From the NCBI RefSeq assembly GCF_900108475.1, contig NZ_FNWO01000007.1:1-64000 (forward strand): a stretch of 64,000 bases of DNA, written 5' to 3'. Positions 17,001 to 26,930 of the stretch are shown here, piece after piece. Source of the stretch: Magnetospirillum fulvum. Its GTDB lineage: Bacteria; Pseudomonadota; Alphaproteobacteria; Rhodospirillales; Magnetospirillaceae. The first letter of the stretch is position 1. Each line of letters begins with the position of its first letter. The notes below the pieces were generated by a model. It was given only the letters and a program-made list of their open reading frames with translations. It made no database searches and was not told where the DNA came from. The translations under genes were made by a program, and so were the position numbers.

Positions 17001-17882
17001 ATGGCGCTGCAACCGACCGACGACGTCATCCGCATCCGTATCGACACCACTGAGGCCGTCGCAGCCTTTCTGCGTCTGCTGGCCGAACAAGCGGCGGACG
17101 GGGAAACCCGCGAACCGGCCAATCCGGCGGCAACCGCGATCTGGCGCGAGATCGCGCCGTTCCGGCTGGTCGAATATGCCTATATCGACCCGTCGGTCGG
17201 CTTGATCGACGGAGCCTTTATCGGCTTTCCCAACGGCGCGCTGTACGCGGTCGAAGAGGATATTCCCGACCACGCCGTCACCGATCTGGTGGGGGAGGGC
17301 ACGCCTCGCGCCGCTGCCCTGCCTGCCTTATACGTCTATGTCGTGTTGCGCCAGTCGACACCGACCCGGGCGATCCTGTCTTTCCTGACCCAATTGTCAG
17401 CCCATATCGGCCATTCGCTGCTCGGGGTGCTGCCCGATGAAAACGGCCGGATGGTCGCCCGGATCGTCGATGCCGAGGGAACCCAAGCGGTCGCCGCCGA
17501 AGCCGAACGTCATCTCGGCCGACAGGAAATCCTCGAGCGCTTCGCCGCCCGCTTTCGCCGCGCCGACGGACGGGCCTATGCCGCGCTGACCCTGTCTTTT
17601 GCCCGTCATGTGCTGGAATTCGCCGACGAGGCCGAACGCGACGCCTTCGTCATGTGGTCGCGCCATCTGTGCGACTGGATTTTTGCTCGTGGCGGAAATG
17701 CCGACGCGCTGGGCTTTGCCGAAGCCTTCCGCCCGGCCGAAATCGCCCCGACGCCCGATGAAAACATCGGCGCTCTGCGGATCGGCATCGCGATGCCGCC
17801 GCCCGACGCCTCGCTCGAAACGAAGCAGGCGACCTGGGCCGCCCTTCTCCACGCCATCGCCCGGCCAGAGGCAAAGCCCTGA
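17001..17882 (+). CDS. Protein of unknown function
   Basis: The protein has 293 residues, starting at ATG 17001 seven bases after GGGGAG. It has no signal peptide or membrane helix and appears to be a soluble alpha/beta protein. The middle contains a hydrophobic strand region (PALYVYVVLRQSTPTRAILS) and the second half is helical, with SFARHVLEFADEAERDAF. I do not recognise a family or any catalytic motif. It is divergent from livH and convergent with a receiver-domain gene. Codon use looks like that of its neighbours, so it is likely a resident gene. Confidence 0.7.
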   Translation: MALQPTDDVIRIRIDTTEAVAAFLRLLAEQAADGETREPANPAATAIWREIAPFRLVEYAYIDPSVGLIDGAFIGFPNGALYAVEEDIPDHAVTDLVGEGTPRAAALPALYVYVVLRQSTPTRAILSFLTQLSAHIGHSLLGVLPDENGRMVARIVDAEGTQAVAAEAERHLGRQEILERFAARFRRADGRAYAALTLSFARHVLEFADEAERDAFVMWSRHLCDWIFARGGNADALGFAEAFRPAEIAPTPDENIGALRIGIAMPPPDASLETKQATWAALLHAIARPEAKP

Positions 17883-17899
17883 CCAACGGAACGGTCAGG
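17878..17899. terminator. Terminator-like hairpin between convergent genes
   Basis: CCTGACC (17878-17884) pairs with GGTCAGG (17893-17899) around an 8-base loop. The stem overlaps the stop codons of both convergent genes. No T run follows, so intrinsic termination is uncertain. Confidence 0.35.
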
Positions 17900-18266
17900 C
17901 GACGGCAGCCTCGATCGCGCCGAGCAAGGCATCAACCTCGAACGGCTTTTCCAGCACCGCGACCGCGCCGAGACGGCTGGCGGTTTCCAGCCCCTGGGAC
18001 TTGTCCAACCGGGCGCTGCCGCCGGAAATGGCGATGATCCGGGCCTCGGGCAGCATCGTCTGAAGCTCGAGGATGGTCTGAATCCCATCCATTTCCGGCA
18101 TGATGATATCGGTAACGATGATATCGAACTGACGCCCGGCGGCAACGTACTCGACCGCGATCAGTCCGTTGTCGGCAGTCACGATCTCGTGCCCGGCGGC
18201 GCTCAGCACATCGACCAGCGATTCGCGCATCAACTGGGTGTCTTCGACGATCAGAATACGGCTCAT
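17895..18266 (-). CDS. Single-domain response regulator (CheY-like receiver)
   Basis: The protein has 123 residues and consists only of a receiver domain. ILIVEDTQLMRESL carries the acidic pocket, the Asp in IIVTDIIMPEMDG is the predicted phosphorylation site, and the conserved Lys is in VLEKPF. There is no output domain, so it would act through protein contacts, as CheY or a phosphorelay intermediate does. The Ser in AISGGSARLD replaces the usual position of the switch Thr/Ser strand. No kinase gene is adjacent. The nearest is the kinase of the Liv operon about 5 kb away. Confidence 0.9.
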   Translation of the reverse strand: MSRILIVEDTQLMRESLVDVLSAAGHEIVTADNGLIAVEYVAAGRQFDIIVTDIIMPEMDGIQTILELQTMLPEARIIAISGGSARLDKSQGLETASRLGAVAVLEKPFEVDALLGAIEAAVA

Positions 18267-18287
18267 GAAACTCTGCTTTGGTCCAGA

Positions 18288-18641
18288 TCAGACCGTGAAG
18301 GAATTGCCGCAGCCGCAGGTGGCGGTTGCGTTGGGGTTGGTGATCTGGAAGGACGAGCCGATCAGATCATCGACGAAATCGACCACGGCACCATTCAGCA
18401 AATCCAGCGAGGTCTCATCGACGACGACGGAAATACCGTGTTCATCGAACACTTTATCGTCGTCGTTGACAGCATCGTCCAGCGTGATGCCGTACTGAAA
18501 GCCGGAACAGCCGCCGCCCGAAACCGACAGACGCAGCTTCAGTCCCGGCTTACCCTCGGTCTCGATCAGGGTCCGCACCCGCGCGGCGGCGCTTTCGGTT
18601 ACGCCGATACGGGAATTGGTGGGGGAAAGGGCTTCGGTCAT
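18288..18641 (-). CDS. erpA: A-type iron-sulfur carrier ErpA
   Basis: The protein has 117 residues. It has the three conserved cysteines of A-type carriers, one in [14 protein letters not shown] and two in [10 protein letters not shown] at the C terminus. ATG 18641 yields the family N terminus and follows AGGTG. It delivers Fe-S clusters to apoproteins. It is not beside an isc or suf operon in this window, as is common for erpA. The receiver-domain gene lies 21 bases downstream in the same direction. Confidence 0.93.
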   Translation of the reverse strand: MTEALSPTNSRIGVTESAAARVRTLIETEGKPGLKLRLSVSGGGCSGFQYGITLDDAVNDDDKVFDEHGISVVVDETSLDLLNGAVVDFVDDLIGSSFQITNPNATATCGCGNSFTV

Positions 18642-18778
18642 GCGGCACCTCGGGGGGAAATCAGAACAAGTCGAAGGTACCCTAGCACCAAACAAGCCGG
18701 GTGGGAAAGAGGGGGGCTGCGGGACATCTTTCGCCCCTTGCGAAAGACCGGTTCCAACGGTAGCTTTCTCAACGCGAT

Positions 18779-18854
18779 GCCGGTTTAGCTCAGATGGTAG
18801 AGCACCTCACTTGTAATGAGGGGGCCGCGGGTTCGATTCCTGCAACCGGCACCA
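18779..18854 (+). tRNA. tRNA-Thr (anticodon TGT)
   Basis: The 76-base cloverleaf includes an encoded CCA end. The acceptor arms GCCGGTT and AACCGGC pair perfectly. The anticodon loop C-T-TGT-A-A sits between CCTCA and TGAGG, placing TGT at 18812-18814. The D arm (TAGCTCAGATGG) and T arm (GGTTCGATTCC) are normal. Confidence 0.97.
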
Positions 18855-18862
18855 AAGATTTC

Positions 18863-18896
18863 AAGGGCCTGGCGGCACCGCCATCAGGCCCTTTTT
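18863..18896 (+). terminator. Rho-independent terminator of tRNA-Thr
   Basis: The stem is AGGGCCTG against CAGGCCCT, extended inward by GGCGG/CCGCC with one unpaired base. It is followed by TTTTT. It begins 9 bases after the tRNA and also faces the end of the LysE-family gene. Confidence 0.9.
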
Positions 18897-18919
18897 CTAT
18901 GCCGGAACCGAACGGCGGA

Positions 18920-19558
18920 TCAGCGCACCAGGATCAGGCGAAGACCGAGGCCGATGAAGATGATCCCGGCCACCTGGTCCAACCGGCGGGCCGCGCCCGG
19001 GATCCGTCCCAACCCTTGCCCGATCATGCCGGAAAACCAGCCGATCAGACCGAACAGCACCACGGCCTGAAGGGTGAACAGCCCGCCCAAAGTCGCCATC
19101 TGCATCGCCTCGCTGTCCGCGCGTCCTACCACCACGAATTGCGGCAGGAAGGCGAGGAAAAACAGCACGACCTTGGGATTGATCGCATTGGCGACCAGAC
19201 CGCGTCGGAACAAGGGCCAGACCGGGGGCTTTGGTCCCGACGACGATACAATCGTTGGCGCTGGCGGGGTCCGGCTACGCCACGCCCCGAGTCCCAACCA
19301 GATCAAGTAGATCCCGCCAACGATCTGAAGGGCGAGAAAGGCGACGGGCGACGCCGCGATCAAGGCACTAACCCCCAGCGCCGCCAGCGCGGTATGGCTT
19401 AGACACCCCAGGGCACAGCCCAAGCCAAAGGCAAGACCGGCGCGGCGGCCGCGCGCCAGCCCCAGACTGAGAATCATCAAATTGTCGGGACCGGGGGCCA
19501 AGGTTACCACGACGGCAGCCGCCAGAAAGGAGCCTGCCTGCACCAGATCGAGACTCAA
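18920..19558 (-). CDS. LysE-family amino acid exporter
   Basis: The protein has 212 residues with about six membrane helices. The conserved segment VVTLAPGPDNLMILSLGLAR near the N terminus and LALQIVGGIYLIWLG are hallmarks of the LysE/RhtB family. The members export amino acids or homoserine lactones by proton antiport. No ATG is available at the right place. TTG 19558 follows AGGGG and fits the family start. TTG 19597 is an alternative. The substrate is not predictable. Confidence 0.88.
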   Translation of the reverse strand: MSLDLVQAGSFLAAAVVVTLAPGPDNLMILSLGLARGRRAGLAFGLGCALGCLSHTALAALGVSALIAASPVAFLALQIVGGIYLIWLGLGAWRSRTPPAPTIVSSSGPKPPVWPLFRRGLVANAINPKVVLFFLAFLPQFVVVGRADSEAMQMATLGGLFTLQAVVLFGLIGWFSGMIGQGLGRIPGAARRLDQVAGIIFIGLGLRLILVR

Positions 19559-19697
19559 AGCAGTTCCCCTTCTCCCTGTTGCGGCGCACCGGGTCAAGGA
19601 TTGCCGTTCGTCCGGTCGAATGTTAAATCAGATCGCAGACGCTTTGCCGACCCTGTTTGGCAGGCAGATGACCCTGGCCTTTAGGATCAAGCGCAGC

Positions 19698-20423
19698 ATG
19701 ACCGAGATCGACAATAGCTTTGGCTTTCGTCAGGTGTCGCCGACGGAACGCCGCGACCGCATCCGCCGGGTGTTCCGTGCCGTGGCTCCCCGCTACGACC
19801 TGATGAACGATTTGATGTCGATGGGGATTCATCGGCAATGGAAGGCGTTGCTGGTCCGGGCCGTTGGGGCCCGCCCCGGTCAGGTGATCGTCGATCTTGC
19901 CGGAGGCACTGGCGACGTTGCCCGAGCGATGAACGGAGCTGACCGGACGGTGATCGTCTGCGATCCCAGCACCGAGATGATGAACGCGGGCCGCCGTCGC
20001 CCCGGCAAAGAGGGACTGGTCTGGCTGGCCGGGGAAGCCGAAGCGATTCCGCTGGCCGACAACAGCGTCGATACGCTGACGATTTCCTTTGGTATCCGCA
20101 ATGTGACGAGGCTCGACCTCGCTTTGGCCGACATCCATCGGGTCCTGAAGCCGGGCGGCATTGCTTATTGCCTGGAATTCTCGCGTCCGCACCGGCTGAT
20201 CCGCCCGTTCTATGATCTGTTTTCGTTTCAGGTGATCCCGCGCCTGGGTGCTCTGGTCGCCCAAGCCCCCGAAGCCTATGCCTATCTGGTCGAATCGATT
20301 CGCCGCTTCCCCGATCAGGAGGAATTCGCCGCGATGTTCCGCGCCGCCGGTTTCGCCGACGTACGCTATCGCGATCTCAGCTTCGGCATCGCCTGTCTGC
20401 ACATCGCCACCAAAGCGCGGTGA
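19698..20423 (+). CDS. ubiE: Demethylmenaquinone/ubiquinone C-methyltransferase UbiE (MenG)
   Basis: The protein has 241 residues. MTEIDNSFGFRQVSPTERRD and VAPRYDLMNDLMSMGIHRQW are the standard UbiE opening. IVDLAGGTGDVA is the SAM loop, and SFGIRNVTRLDLALADIHRV and RVLKPGG follow. It performs the C-methylation of demethylmenaquinone, and in ubiquinone-making bacteria also of the benzoquinol precursor. ATG 19698 fits homologues, although the frame is open upstream. The stop overlaps the menE start in GTGA, which ties it to the menaquinone cluster. Confidence 0.93.
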   Translation: MTEIDNSFGFRQVSPTERRDRIRRVFRAVAPRYDLMNDLMSMGIHRQWKALLVRAVGARPGQVIVDLAGGTGDVARAMNGADRTVIVCDPSTEMMNAGRRRPGKEGLVWLAGEAEAIPLADNSVDTLTISFGIRNVTRLDLALADIHRVLKPGGIAYCLEFSRPHRLIRPFYDLFSFQVIPRLGALVAQAPEAYAYLVESIRRFPDQEEFAAMFRAAGFADVRYRDLSFGIACLHIATKAR

Positions 20424-21781
20424 ACGCACCGTCCGACTGGGCGCGGCGTCAAGCCAGCCAGCGCCCGGACGCCCCGGCTCTCGACAGTGTCGGCGGACGA
20501 GTCTGGAGCTTTGCCGCGCTTGACCGTCACGCCGATGCCTTGGCCGCCGCGCTGGCGGCACGATCCGCCCCCCCAGGCCAACCGCTGGCGGCGCGGACCG
20601 CCGATGCGGAGGCGCTGGCCCTGCTGGCTTTGGCCGCTCCCCGTGCCGGTCGGGCACTGCTGCCGGTCAATCCAGCCCTGACCGAGGAGCGCCAGAACGG
20701 GTTGCTGGCCGCCGCCGGGGGAGCCGAACCGCTTGTCACCCTGCCCGCCCCGATTGCCGATGCGCCAGCCCGACCGGGATTAGCCCCCGATCAGGTCCAG
20801 TTGATCGTCGCCACCAGCGGCAGCACCGGAACGCCAAAAGGAACGATGCTGACCGGGGCCAATCTGGCGGCGGCGGTGCGGGCTTCGCGCCGGATGATCC
20901 CGCTCGAACCCGGCGATGTCTGGCTGGGCTGCCTGCCAATGGTCCATATCGGCGGGTTGTCGGTCCTGCTGCGCTGCCTCGAATCCGGGGCGACGGTGCG
21001 GCTGCATTCCCGTTTCGATGTCGAAACAGTATCGGCCGACCTCGCCTCCGGCCGGGTCAGCCATATTTCGTTGGTTCCGGCGATGCTGGGTCTGTTGCTC
21101 GATTACGGCTGCCGCCCCGCTCCCCGCCTCCGCTGTGCCCTGATCGGTGGGGCCGGGCTGCCCGCCGCCTTGGCGGAACGGGCCCTGGAGGCCGGTTGGC
21201 CGCTGCTGCCGAGCTACGGGATGAGCGAGGCGGGATCGCAGGTCGCCACCTGCCGCGATGCCGCCGACTGGAATCCGGGACTGGCCGGAACCCCGCTGCC
21301 CGGGGTCGAGATCGGCTTTTCGCCCGAGGGCCGAGTTCGGGTGCGGGGACCGATGGTGATGGCGGGCTATCTGAACCCGGATTTACAGCGGGGACGCGGA
21401 CTGACGCCCGAAGGCTGGTTTGAAACCAACGATCTCGGCCGCCTCGACGGGCACGGCCGTCTGGTGATCCTGGGCCGGACCGACGATATGCTGATCAGTG
21501 GCGGCGAGAACGTCCACCCCGCCGAAATCGAGACGCTGGCCGGGCGCTGCCCCGGGGTGCGGGCACTCGCCGTCACTGGCTGCCCCGACCCGGTGTGGGG
21601 CGATCTGATCGTCGCTATTGTAGTCGGAGAGATTGTCCCCGATGCCTTCCTGGATTGGTGCCGGACGCATCTGCCGTCTCATCTGCGGCCGCGCCGGGCG
21701 GTGATTGTGGATGCGCTGCCGCTCAATCCGAATGGCAAGACCGATCGAGCGAAACTTCAGAACATCGCGCTTAAGACCTGA
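20420..21781 (+). CDS. menE: o-Succinylbenzoate-CoA ligase MenE
   Basis: The protein has 453 residues and belongs to the acyl-adenylate-forming family. The P-loop is IVATSGSTGTPKGTMLT, the aromatic/ATP motif is LPSYGMSEAGSQV, and the late motif is GWFETNDLGRLDGHGRL. The catalytic Lys sits in LNPNGKTDRAKL. It activates o-succinylbenzoate to its CoA ester. The identification as MenE rather than another ligase rests on the adjacent ubiE and menC, menB, menD and menF. It starts at GTG 20420 overlapping ubiE, and its last 11 bases overlap the 3-prime end of menC on the other strand. Confidence 0.9.
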   Translation: MNAPSDWARRQASQRPDAPALDSVGGRVWSFAALDRHADALAAALAARSAPPGQPLAARTADAEALALLALAAPRAGRALLPVNPALTEERQNGLLAAAGGAEPLVTLPAPIADAPARPGLAPDQVQLIVATSGSTGTPKGTMLTGANLAAAVRASRRMIPLEPGDVWLGCLPMVHIGGLSVLLRCLESGATVRLHSRFDVETVSADLASGRVSHISLVPAMLGLLLDYGCRPAPRLRCALIGGAGLPAALAERALEAGWPLLPSYGMSEAGSQVATCRDAADWNPGLAGTPLPGVEIGFSPEGRVRVRGPMVMAGYLNPDLQRGRGLTPEGWFETNDLGRLDGHGRLVILGRTDDMLISGGENVHPAEIETLAGRCPGVRALAVTGCPDPVWGDLIVAIVVGEIVPDAFLDWCRTHLPSHLRPRRAVIVDALPLNPNGKTDRAKLQNIALKT

Positions 21782-22784
21782 TTTTAAAGCTTAATCCAAG
21801 TCCCGATCCTGGTGGGAAGGTCAAGACCCCCAAGGCAATCGGAAAGGGTTCGGCGAGATCGCTGACGAACAGAGCGGACGTCGCCAATCCGTGGGCGATC
21901 CGCGCCTCGGGATCAAGCGCGGCGGCGAGATGGGCCACCGCCGCGACCCCGATTGCCGACTCAAGATAAGTCGTTACGACAATCTCGTAGCCGACGGCAC
22001 GCGCCGCCGCCGCCACGGACAGAGTCCGGCGCAGCCCGCCCAGCAGAGCCGGTTTCAGCACCAGACGGCGAACCGGTGGCGCTGCCAGCAGCGAGTCCAG
22101 CCCGATCTGGTCGAGGCTCTCGTCAATCGCCAGCGCGATTGGGGTGGTGGATTGCAACGAGGCCAGCCCGTCGATCTCGGCCTCGCACAACGGCTCCTCC
22201 AGCGATTCGATCGGCAGATCGGCCATCGCGGCCAGGAACCCCTCCGCTTCGGCCCGGCTCCAAGCCCGGTTGGCATCCAGCCGCAGCGTTACCCCCTCGG
22301 GCAGGTCAAGGCGGCGCAGGGCCGCCGCCTCGTCGGGCCAGGGGGCAAGGCCGACCTTGACCTTGACGATCCCGAACCCCTGTTCCGCCATCGCAACGAT
22401 GCCGTCCAATGAGGCGACGGCGTTGACCTTGACCCGATCCGCTGCCTGAGACGACAGCAGACGGCGTAGCGGCAGACCGCGTTTACGGGCCAGAAGGTCA
22501 AGCAGGGCGGTCTCGATCCCGAAAGCAATGTCCTGGACCGCCAGAGCCTCGTCCAGGCTTTGCCCCTGAAGGGCGCCCCCCTGTTGCCTCAACCCCTCCT
22601 CCAGCCCGTCCGTCGCCTGATCGGGCAGAAACGCGGGCTGGTCGCCCCATCCGACCCCGCTGTCTTCGTCCTCGACCCGGACCAGCCAGCCGTGGCGAAG
22701 GCAAACCGTTCCGGCCGCCGTCCGCCAAGGTGTCTTCAGCGGCAGAGCATAAGGCTCGAGTCCGAAGCCGACGATCCGGCTCAC
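21771..22784 (-). CDS. menC: o-Succinylbenzoate synthase MenC
   Basis: The protein has 337 residues and belongs to the enolase superfamily. IVKVKVGL supplies the KxK-type lysine. [16 protein letters not shown] and LAIDESL carry the Asp, Glu and Asp metal ligands, and [15 protein letters not shown] the second catalytic Lys. It dehydrates SHCHC to o-succinylbenzoate. It begins at GTG 22784, overlapping the menB stop in GTGA. Its identity is supported by order within the cluster, because enolase-family function is hard to assign alone. Confidence 0.9.
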   Translation of the reverse strand: MSRIVGFGLEPYALPLKTPWRTAAGTVCLRHGWLVRVEDEDSGVGWGDQPAFLPDQATDGLEEGLRQQGGALQGQSLDEALAVQDIAFGIETALLDLLARKRGLPLRRLLSSQAADRVKVNAVASLDGIVAMAEQGFGIVKVKVGLAPWPDEAAALRRLDLPEGVTLRLDANRAWSRAEAEGFLAAMADLPIESLEEPLCEAEIDGLASLQSTTPIALAIDESLDQIGLDSLLAAPPVRRLVLKPALLGGLRRTLSVAAAARAVGYEIVVTTYLESAIGVAAVAHLAAALDPEARIAHGLATSALFVSDLAEPFPIALGVLTFPPGSGLGLSFKIRS

Positions 22785-23605
22785 GGCCGCCGTTGGAACC
22801 GGTCGAAATCGGGCGCGCGCTTTTCCAGGAAGGCGTTGCGCCCCTCCTGCCCTTCCTCGGTCATGTAGAACAGAGCGGTGGCGTTGCCCGCCAGTTCCTG
22901 AATCCCCGACATGCCGTCACTATCGGCGTTGAACGCGGTCTTCAGGATACGCAGCGCGGTCGGCGACAGTTCGAGCATCCGGCGGCACCAGGCGACCGTC
23001 TCCTCCTCCAACTGAGCCAGCGGCACCACCGCGTTGATCCAGCCCATCTCCAGCGCCTGCTGGGCATCGTACTGGCGGCACATGAACCAGACTTCCTTGG
23101 CCTTCTTGACACCGATGGTGCGGGCCAGAATCCCGGCCCCGAAGCCTGCGTCAAAGCTGCCGACCTTCGGCCCGGTCTGGCCGAAGCGGGCATTGTCGGC
23201 GGCGATGGTCAGGTCGCACAGCAATTGCAGCACGTTACCGCCGCCAATTGACCATCCCGCCACCATCGCCACCACCGGCTTTGGGCAGGAGCGGATTTCG
23301 CGCTGAAGATCGAGGGCGTTGAGGTGGTGAACCCCCTCCTGATCCTTATAGCCGCCATTGTCGCCGCGCACGCTCTGGTCGCCCCCGGAACAGAACGCCT
23401 TATCGCCGACGCCGGTCAGGATCACCACCCCGATCGAGGCGTCGAAGCGGGCATGACGCAGCGCCTTCATCACCTCTTCCAGCGTTTCGGGCCGGAAGGC
23501 GTTGTGAACGTGGGGACGGTTGAAGCTGATCCGGGCGATCCCGTCGGTACGGTCGTACAGGATGTCGGTGAAGGCGAAACCCTCGACGGGAATCCACTCA
23601 GTCAT
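22781..23605 (-). CDS. menB: 1,4-Dihydroxy-2-naphthoyl-CoA synthase MenB
   Basis: The protein has 274 residues with a crotonase fold. [38 protein letters not shown] and [20 protein letters not shown] are highly specific for MenB, as is the C-terminal [20 protein letters not shown]. It closes the naphthoate ring from o-succinylbenzoyl-CoA. It overlaps menD upstream (ATGA) and menC downstream (GTGA) by 4 bases each. Confidence 0.96.
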   Translation of the reverse strand: MTEWIPVEGFAFTDILYDRTDGIARISFNRPHVHNAFRPETLEEVMKALRHARFDASIGVVILTGVGDKAFCSGGDQSVRGDNGGYKDQEGVHHLNALDLQREIRSCPKPVVAMVAGWSIGGGNVLQLLCDLTIAADNARFGQTGPKVGSFDAGFGAGILARTIGVKKAKEVWFMCRQYDAQQALEMGWINAVVPLAQLEEETVAWCRRMLELSPTALRILKTAFNADSDGMSGIQELAGNATALFYMTEEGQEGRNAFLEKRAPDFDRFQRRP

Positions 23606-25272
23606 GCGGAAGTCTCCTCGGATGAAGATGAAGCGGCCCAGACCGCGCGGTGACGCGCGGCGGAACCGGCTCGGTCGATAGCGAGATGAAGCACGTCAAC
23701 CCCCGGACAGGCCAGGGATGAGGCCAGGGATGAGGCAAAGCGTCCCGACTCGGTCGGCCGGTAAATGTGCCCCCAGACGGCGGTGGCAGCGGCGATATCG
23801 GCACGCTGCGGCGTCAGCCAGCCCGGAATGAACTCAGGCAGAGTCTGCTGGGGCAGATAATCGAAGATGCCGCCGCCGCCATTGTCCAACAGCCCGATCG
23901 TTGCCGACAGGCTCTGCCCCGCCGCCAGCCCGCCAAGATCGTGGAGGAAGGTCAGGTCACCAACCAAGGCCAGCGCGGCGGGAAAGCGCCCCGAGGCGAC
24001 CGCGCCGAAAAAGGTCGACACATTGCCATCAATGCCGCTGAGACCGCGATTACACATGATCGTCAACGACTTATCCGACGTTCCTGAGAAATCGTCGAGG
24101 TCGCGGACCATCATCGAATTGCCGACGAACAGCAACGCCCCTTCAGGCAAAGTCTCAATCGCCGCCCGGAACAGGTCGGATTCGGGTGCCGAGAATCGCT
24201 CGGCCAGTGCGGCACTGCGCCGTTCCGCCGCCTGCCAGGAATGCAGCCAATCCGGCGCGGCCTGACGTGTCACACTCTCCGCCAGAGACTCGGCCAACAG
24301 AGCGGGATCGGCATGGATCATCATCGCCGCATCGCGGCCGGGATCGGGCCAGCGCGAATCCGCACTGACGACAATCCGCTCGGCGGCGCGAGCCTGCCAC
24401 TGCCCGACCGCTTTCGACACCGGGAAGGCCCCGAAACGCAGCACGATGTCGGCGGGCGGAACCGATCCGCGCAGGAACAGATCGGCGCGGGCGATCACCC
24501 GCTCGCGATCATGGGGGCCAAACCGCAGCCCGCTCAACGGATCGGCAATGATCGGCCAGTTAAGCGCTTCGGCCAACTTCACCAGCGGCTCGGGTGGCAA
24601 CGGTTCGGCCCCGGCCAGGATCACCCCGCGCCGTCCCTCGATCCGTCGCGCCAGAGTCGCAATCGCATCGGGGGCCAGGGTCAGACGCGGCAGCAGCACC
24701 TGTGGCGGCAATGACGCGGCGGGCGGTGGCGGCACGGTTTCGAGCAGAGGCTCGCGGAACGGCACGTTGATCTGGACCGGCCCGGCCAGCGGCCACTGAG
24801 TTTGACTGACAACACGCGCCGCCAACGCGGCGAGCCAGTACCGCCCCGACTCGGCGGGCGGCAGGGTATGGGCGGCGCGAAGCTGAGGCGCGAACAACGC
24901 GCGCTGGTCAAAGGTCTGGTTGGCCCCGCAATCCTGCAATTCGGGCGGGCGGTCGGCGGTCAGCAGGATCAGCGGCATCCGGGCGGCATCGGCCTCGGCC
25001 ACCGCCGGATACCAGTTCGCCACCGCCGAACCGGAGGTGCAGACCAGAATCACCGGCCGCCCCTCGGCACGGGCCAGCCCAAGGGCATAGAAGGCGGCGA
25101 CCCGCTCGTCGAGCAGCACCCGGCTAACAAGATTGGGATGGCGCAGGCAGGCCAAGGCCAACGGCGTCGAGCGCGAGCCCGGCGAAATCACCGCCCGGCC
25201 GACTCCCGCCTGGGCCAGTCCGTCGATCAGCGCCGTGGCCCACGCCGCATTGAGGTCGCCCTGGGTCGTCAT
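23602..25272 (-). CDS. menD: SEPHCHC synthase MenD
   Basis: The protein has 556 residues and is a thiamin-diphosphate enzyme. [19 protein letters not shown] and [16 protein letters not shown], with the ThDP Glu, lie in the N-terminal domain, followed by [18 protein letters not shown]. The C-terminal domain has [14 protein letters not shown] and [12 protein letters not shown], then [13 protein letters not shown]. It condenses isochorismate with 2-oxoglutarate. ATG 25272 lies 4 bases after the menF stop. An in-frame start at 25299 would lie inside menF. Confidence 0.95.
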   Translation of the reverse strand: MTTQGDLNAAWATALIDGLAQAGVGRAVISPGSRSTPLALACLRHPNLVSRVLLDERVAAFYALGLARAEGRPVILVCTSGSAVANWYPAVAEADAARMPLILLTADRPPELQDCGANQTFDQRALFAPQLRAAHTLPPAESGRYWLAALAARVVSQTQWPLAGPVQINVPFREPLLETVPPPPAASLPPQVLLPRLTLAPDAIATLARRIEGRRGVILAGAEPLPPEPLVKLAEALNWPIIADPLSGLRFGPHDRERVIARADLFLRGSVPPADIVLRFGAFPVSKAVGQWQARAAERIVVSADSRWPDPGRDAAMMIHADPALLAESLAESVTRQAAPDWLHSWQAAERRSAALAERFSAPESDLFRAAIETLPEGALLFVGNSMMVRDLDDFSGTSDKSLTIMCNRGLSGIDGNVSTFFGAVASGRFPAALALVGDLTFLHDLGGLAAGQSLSATIGLLDNGGGGIFDYLPQQTLPEFIPGWLTPQRADIAAATAVWGHIYRPTESGRFASSLASSLACPGVDVLHLAIDRAGSAARHRAVWAASSSSEETSA

Positions 25273-25276
25273 CGTC

Positions 25277-26641
25277 TCAGGCGCTCCGCAGCGCATCAAG
25301 CATCGTCCGCAGCTTCAGTTCGGTCTCGGTGAACTCGGCTTCGGGATCGGAAGCGGCGACGATCCCGGCTCCGGCCGCGACCTCGGCCCGGTTGCCGTCC
25401 AGCAGGGCACAACGCAGCACCACCGCCATTTCGCCGTCGCCCGCGCGGTCGATCCAGCCGAAGGCGCCGGTGTACCAGCCCGAGCGGCTTTCGCCTAATT
25501 CGTCGAGCAGGATACGGGCCGAAGCCAGCGGTAACCCCGCCACCGCCGGGGTCGGATGCAGCGCCAGCGCCGCCTGCAACAGGCCGGTGCCCGGCTTCAA
25601 GGTTCCCGAGATCGGCGTCCACAAATGCTCAAGCTGGCCCAGAATCATCCGCCTTGGTTCGGAGGGAACATCAAGATCGTCGCAGAGATCGTTGAGGGCG
25701 CTTGAAATCCAGCCGACGACCAGCCGGTGTTCGTGACGATCCTTGGCCCCGCTCAACAAACGACCGCCGAGAAAAGGATCGGCGGGATCGGACGGCGCGG
25801 TCCCGGCCAGGGCATAGCTTTCGACCCGGCGACCGTTACAGGCGACCAGACGCTCGGGGCTGGCCGCGACCAGGGTCCGTCCGCCGAAACCAACCGTGAA
25901 AATCGCGCAAGAGGGGTGACGGGACGCCAATTCGCGGGCCAGTCGCTCGGGCCGGAACGGCCGCGGCGCGGCAACGGTGATCCGACGCGACAGCACCACC
26001 TTCTCGACCCGCCCTGCGGCTATCGCGTCGGTGGCGGCGCTGACGCGGTCGCGAAAGGCATGGGGCGAGGGAAACTCGTCGAGGCGGACCAGATCGACCG
26101 GCGGCGAGGGCGGAACCGGGCGGTCGAGCGCATCGAGCAGGCGCGCCGCCTCGTCCAGCCACATCAGACGGATCTGGTCGGGGGACGCGCCCCCGGCATG
26201 GCTGAAGATCAGATCGCAACGGCCCGAAACGCAACGCAACAGCAGACGGGGCACCCGCAACAAAGCAGGCGGCAGGCCGGAGCGATCGGGGCCGCCGAAG
26301 CCATGGCCGAGAAAGGCGACCGGTTCCGCACCCGACCCGTCCAGATCGAGATGGGCCCAATCGAGACCGCGCCGGGCCTCGTCAAGCGTTTCGGGGCCGG
26401 AACAGACCAGTTCGAGCGCGGTCCCCGACGCGATCAGGGCCAGCCCGTCACCGGGGCGCAGCCACGACCACAGATCGGGCAGCGGGGGGGGCGTCGGGAT
26501 TCCGTCCAGTTCCGGAACCGCCAGCGTCGCGCTGAACAGCCCGGATTTGGGCACGTCAAGGCGCTCGAGCCGACGCGACAGCGCGGCCAGCAAACGGTTC
26601 GGAACGGGACGCGCGTCATCGCGCTGGGAAGGCACCGGCAT
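25277..26641 (-). CDS. menF: Isochorismate synthase MenF
   Basis: The protein has 454 residues with a chorismate-binding domain. RVEKVVLSRRITV supplies the catalytic Lys region, ESYALAGTAPSD the conserved substrate loop, and AGAGIVAASDPEAEFTETE the late metal/substrate motif. LHPTPAVAGLP is a further family block. It converts chorismate to isochorismate, the first step of the o-succinylbenzoate route. ATG 26641 follows GTGGGG. TTG 26662 is an alternative. It is the first gene of the minus-strand menFDBC operon. Confidence 0.93.
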   Translation of the reverse strand: MPVPSQRDDARPVPNRLLAALSRRLERLDVPKSGLFSATLAVPELDGIPTPPPLPDLWSWLRPGDGLALIASGTALELVCSGPETLDEARRGLDWAHLDLDGSGAEPVAFLGHGFGGPDRSGLPPALLRVPRLLLRCVSGRCDLIFSHAGGASPDQIRLMWLDEAARLLDALDRPVPPSPPVDLVRLDEFPSPHAFRDRVSAATDAIAAGRVEKVVLSRRITVAAPRPFRPERLARELASRHPSCAIFTVGFGGRTLVAASPERLVACNGRRVESYALAGTAPSDPADPFLGGRLLSGAKDRHEHRLVVGWISSALNDLCDDLDVPSEPRRMILGQLEHLWTPISGTLKPGTGLLQAALALHPTPAVAGLPLASARILLDELGESRSGWYTGAFGWIDRAGDGEMAVVLRCALLDGNRAEVAAGAGIVAASDPEAEFTETELKLRTMLDALRSA

Positions 26642-26864
26642 CTTGGCCGACCCCACTGACAATCATCTCGGGCATGTGGTCTCTTGGATGAAGCGGGCCA
26701 TCGTGACGGAGTCCCTCGCGAGAGGTCGCCGCCAGCGGCGAGAGTGAGAGGACGGGCGCGGGTAGACCGCCCAGGATCACCCGACAAGAGATAGCAATGC
26801 CCCCCGACTTGGTCAACTCCGCTTGGCGAATCGAGACGGGAGACCCCCGGTCCGGCGCTCGCGG

Positions 26865-26893
26865 TTGCCTTCGCCGGGCCAAGCTGTTAGGGT
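26865..26893 (+). promoter_or_regulatory. Candidate sigma-70 promoter of efp
   Basis: TTGCCT (26865-26870) and TAGGGT (26888-26893) are separated by 17 bases and lie about 40 bases upstream of efp. Each hexamer has 4 of 6 consensus bases, so support is moderate. The rest of the 289-bp efp-menF spacer shows no gene. Confidence 0.4.
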
Positions 26894-26930
26894 CCGCGCC
26901 TGATTTTTCCTAAAAGCTCCTGGATCGACC

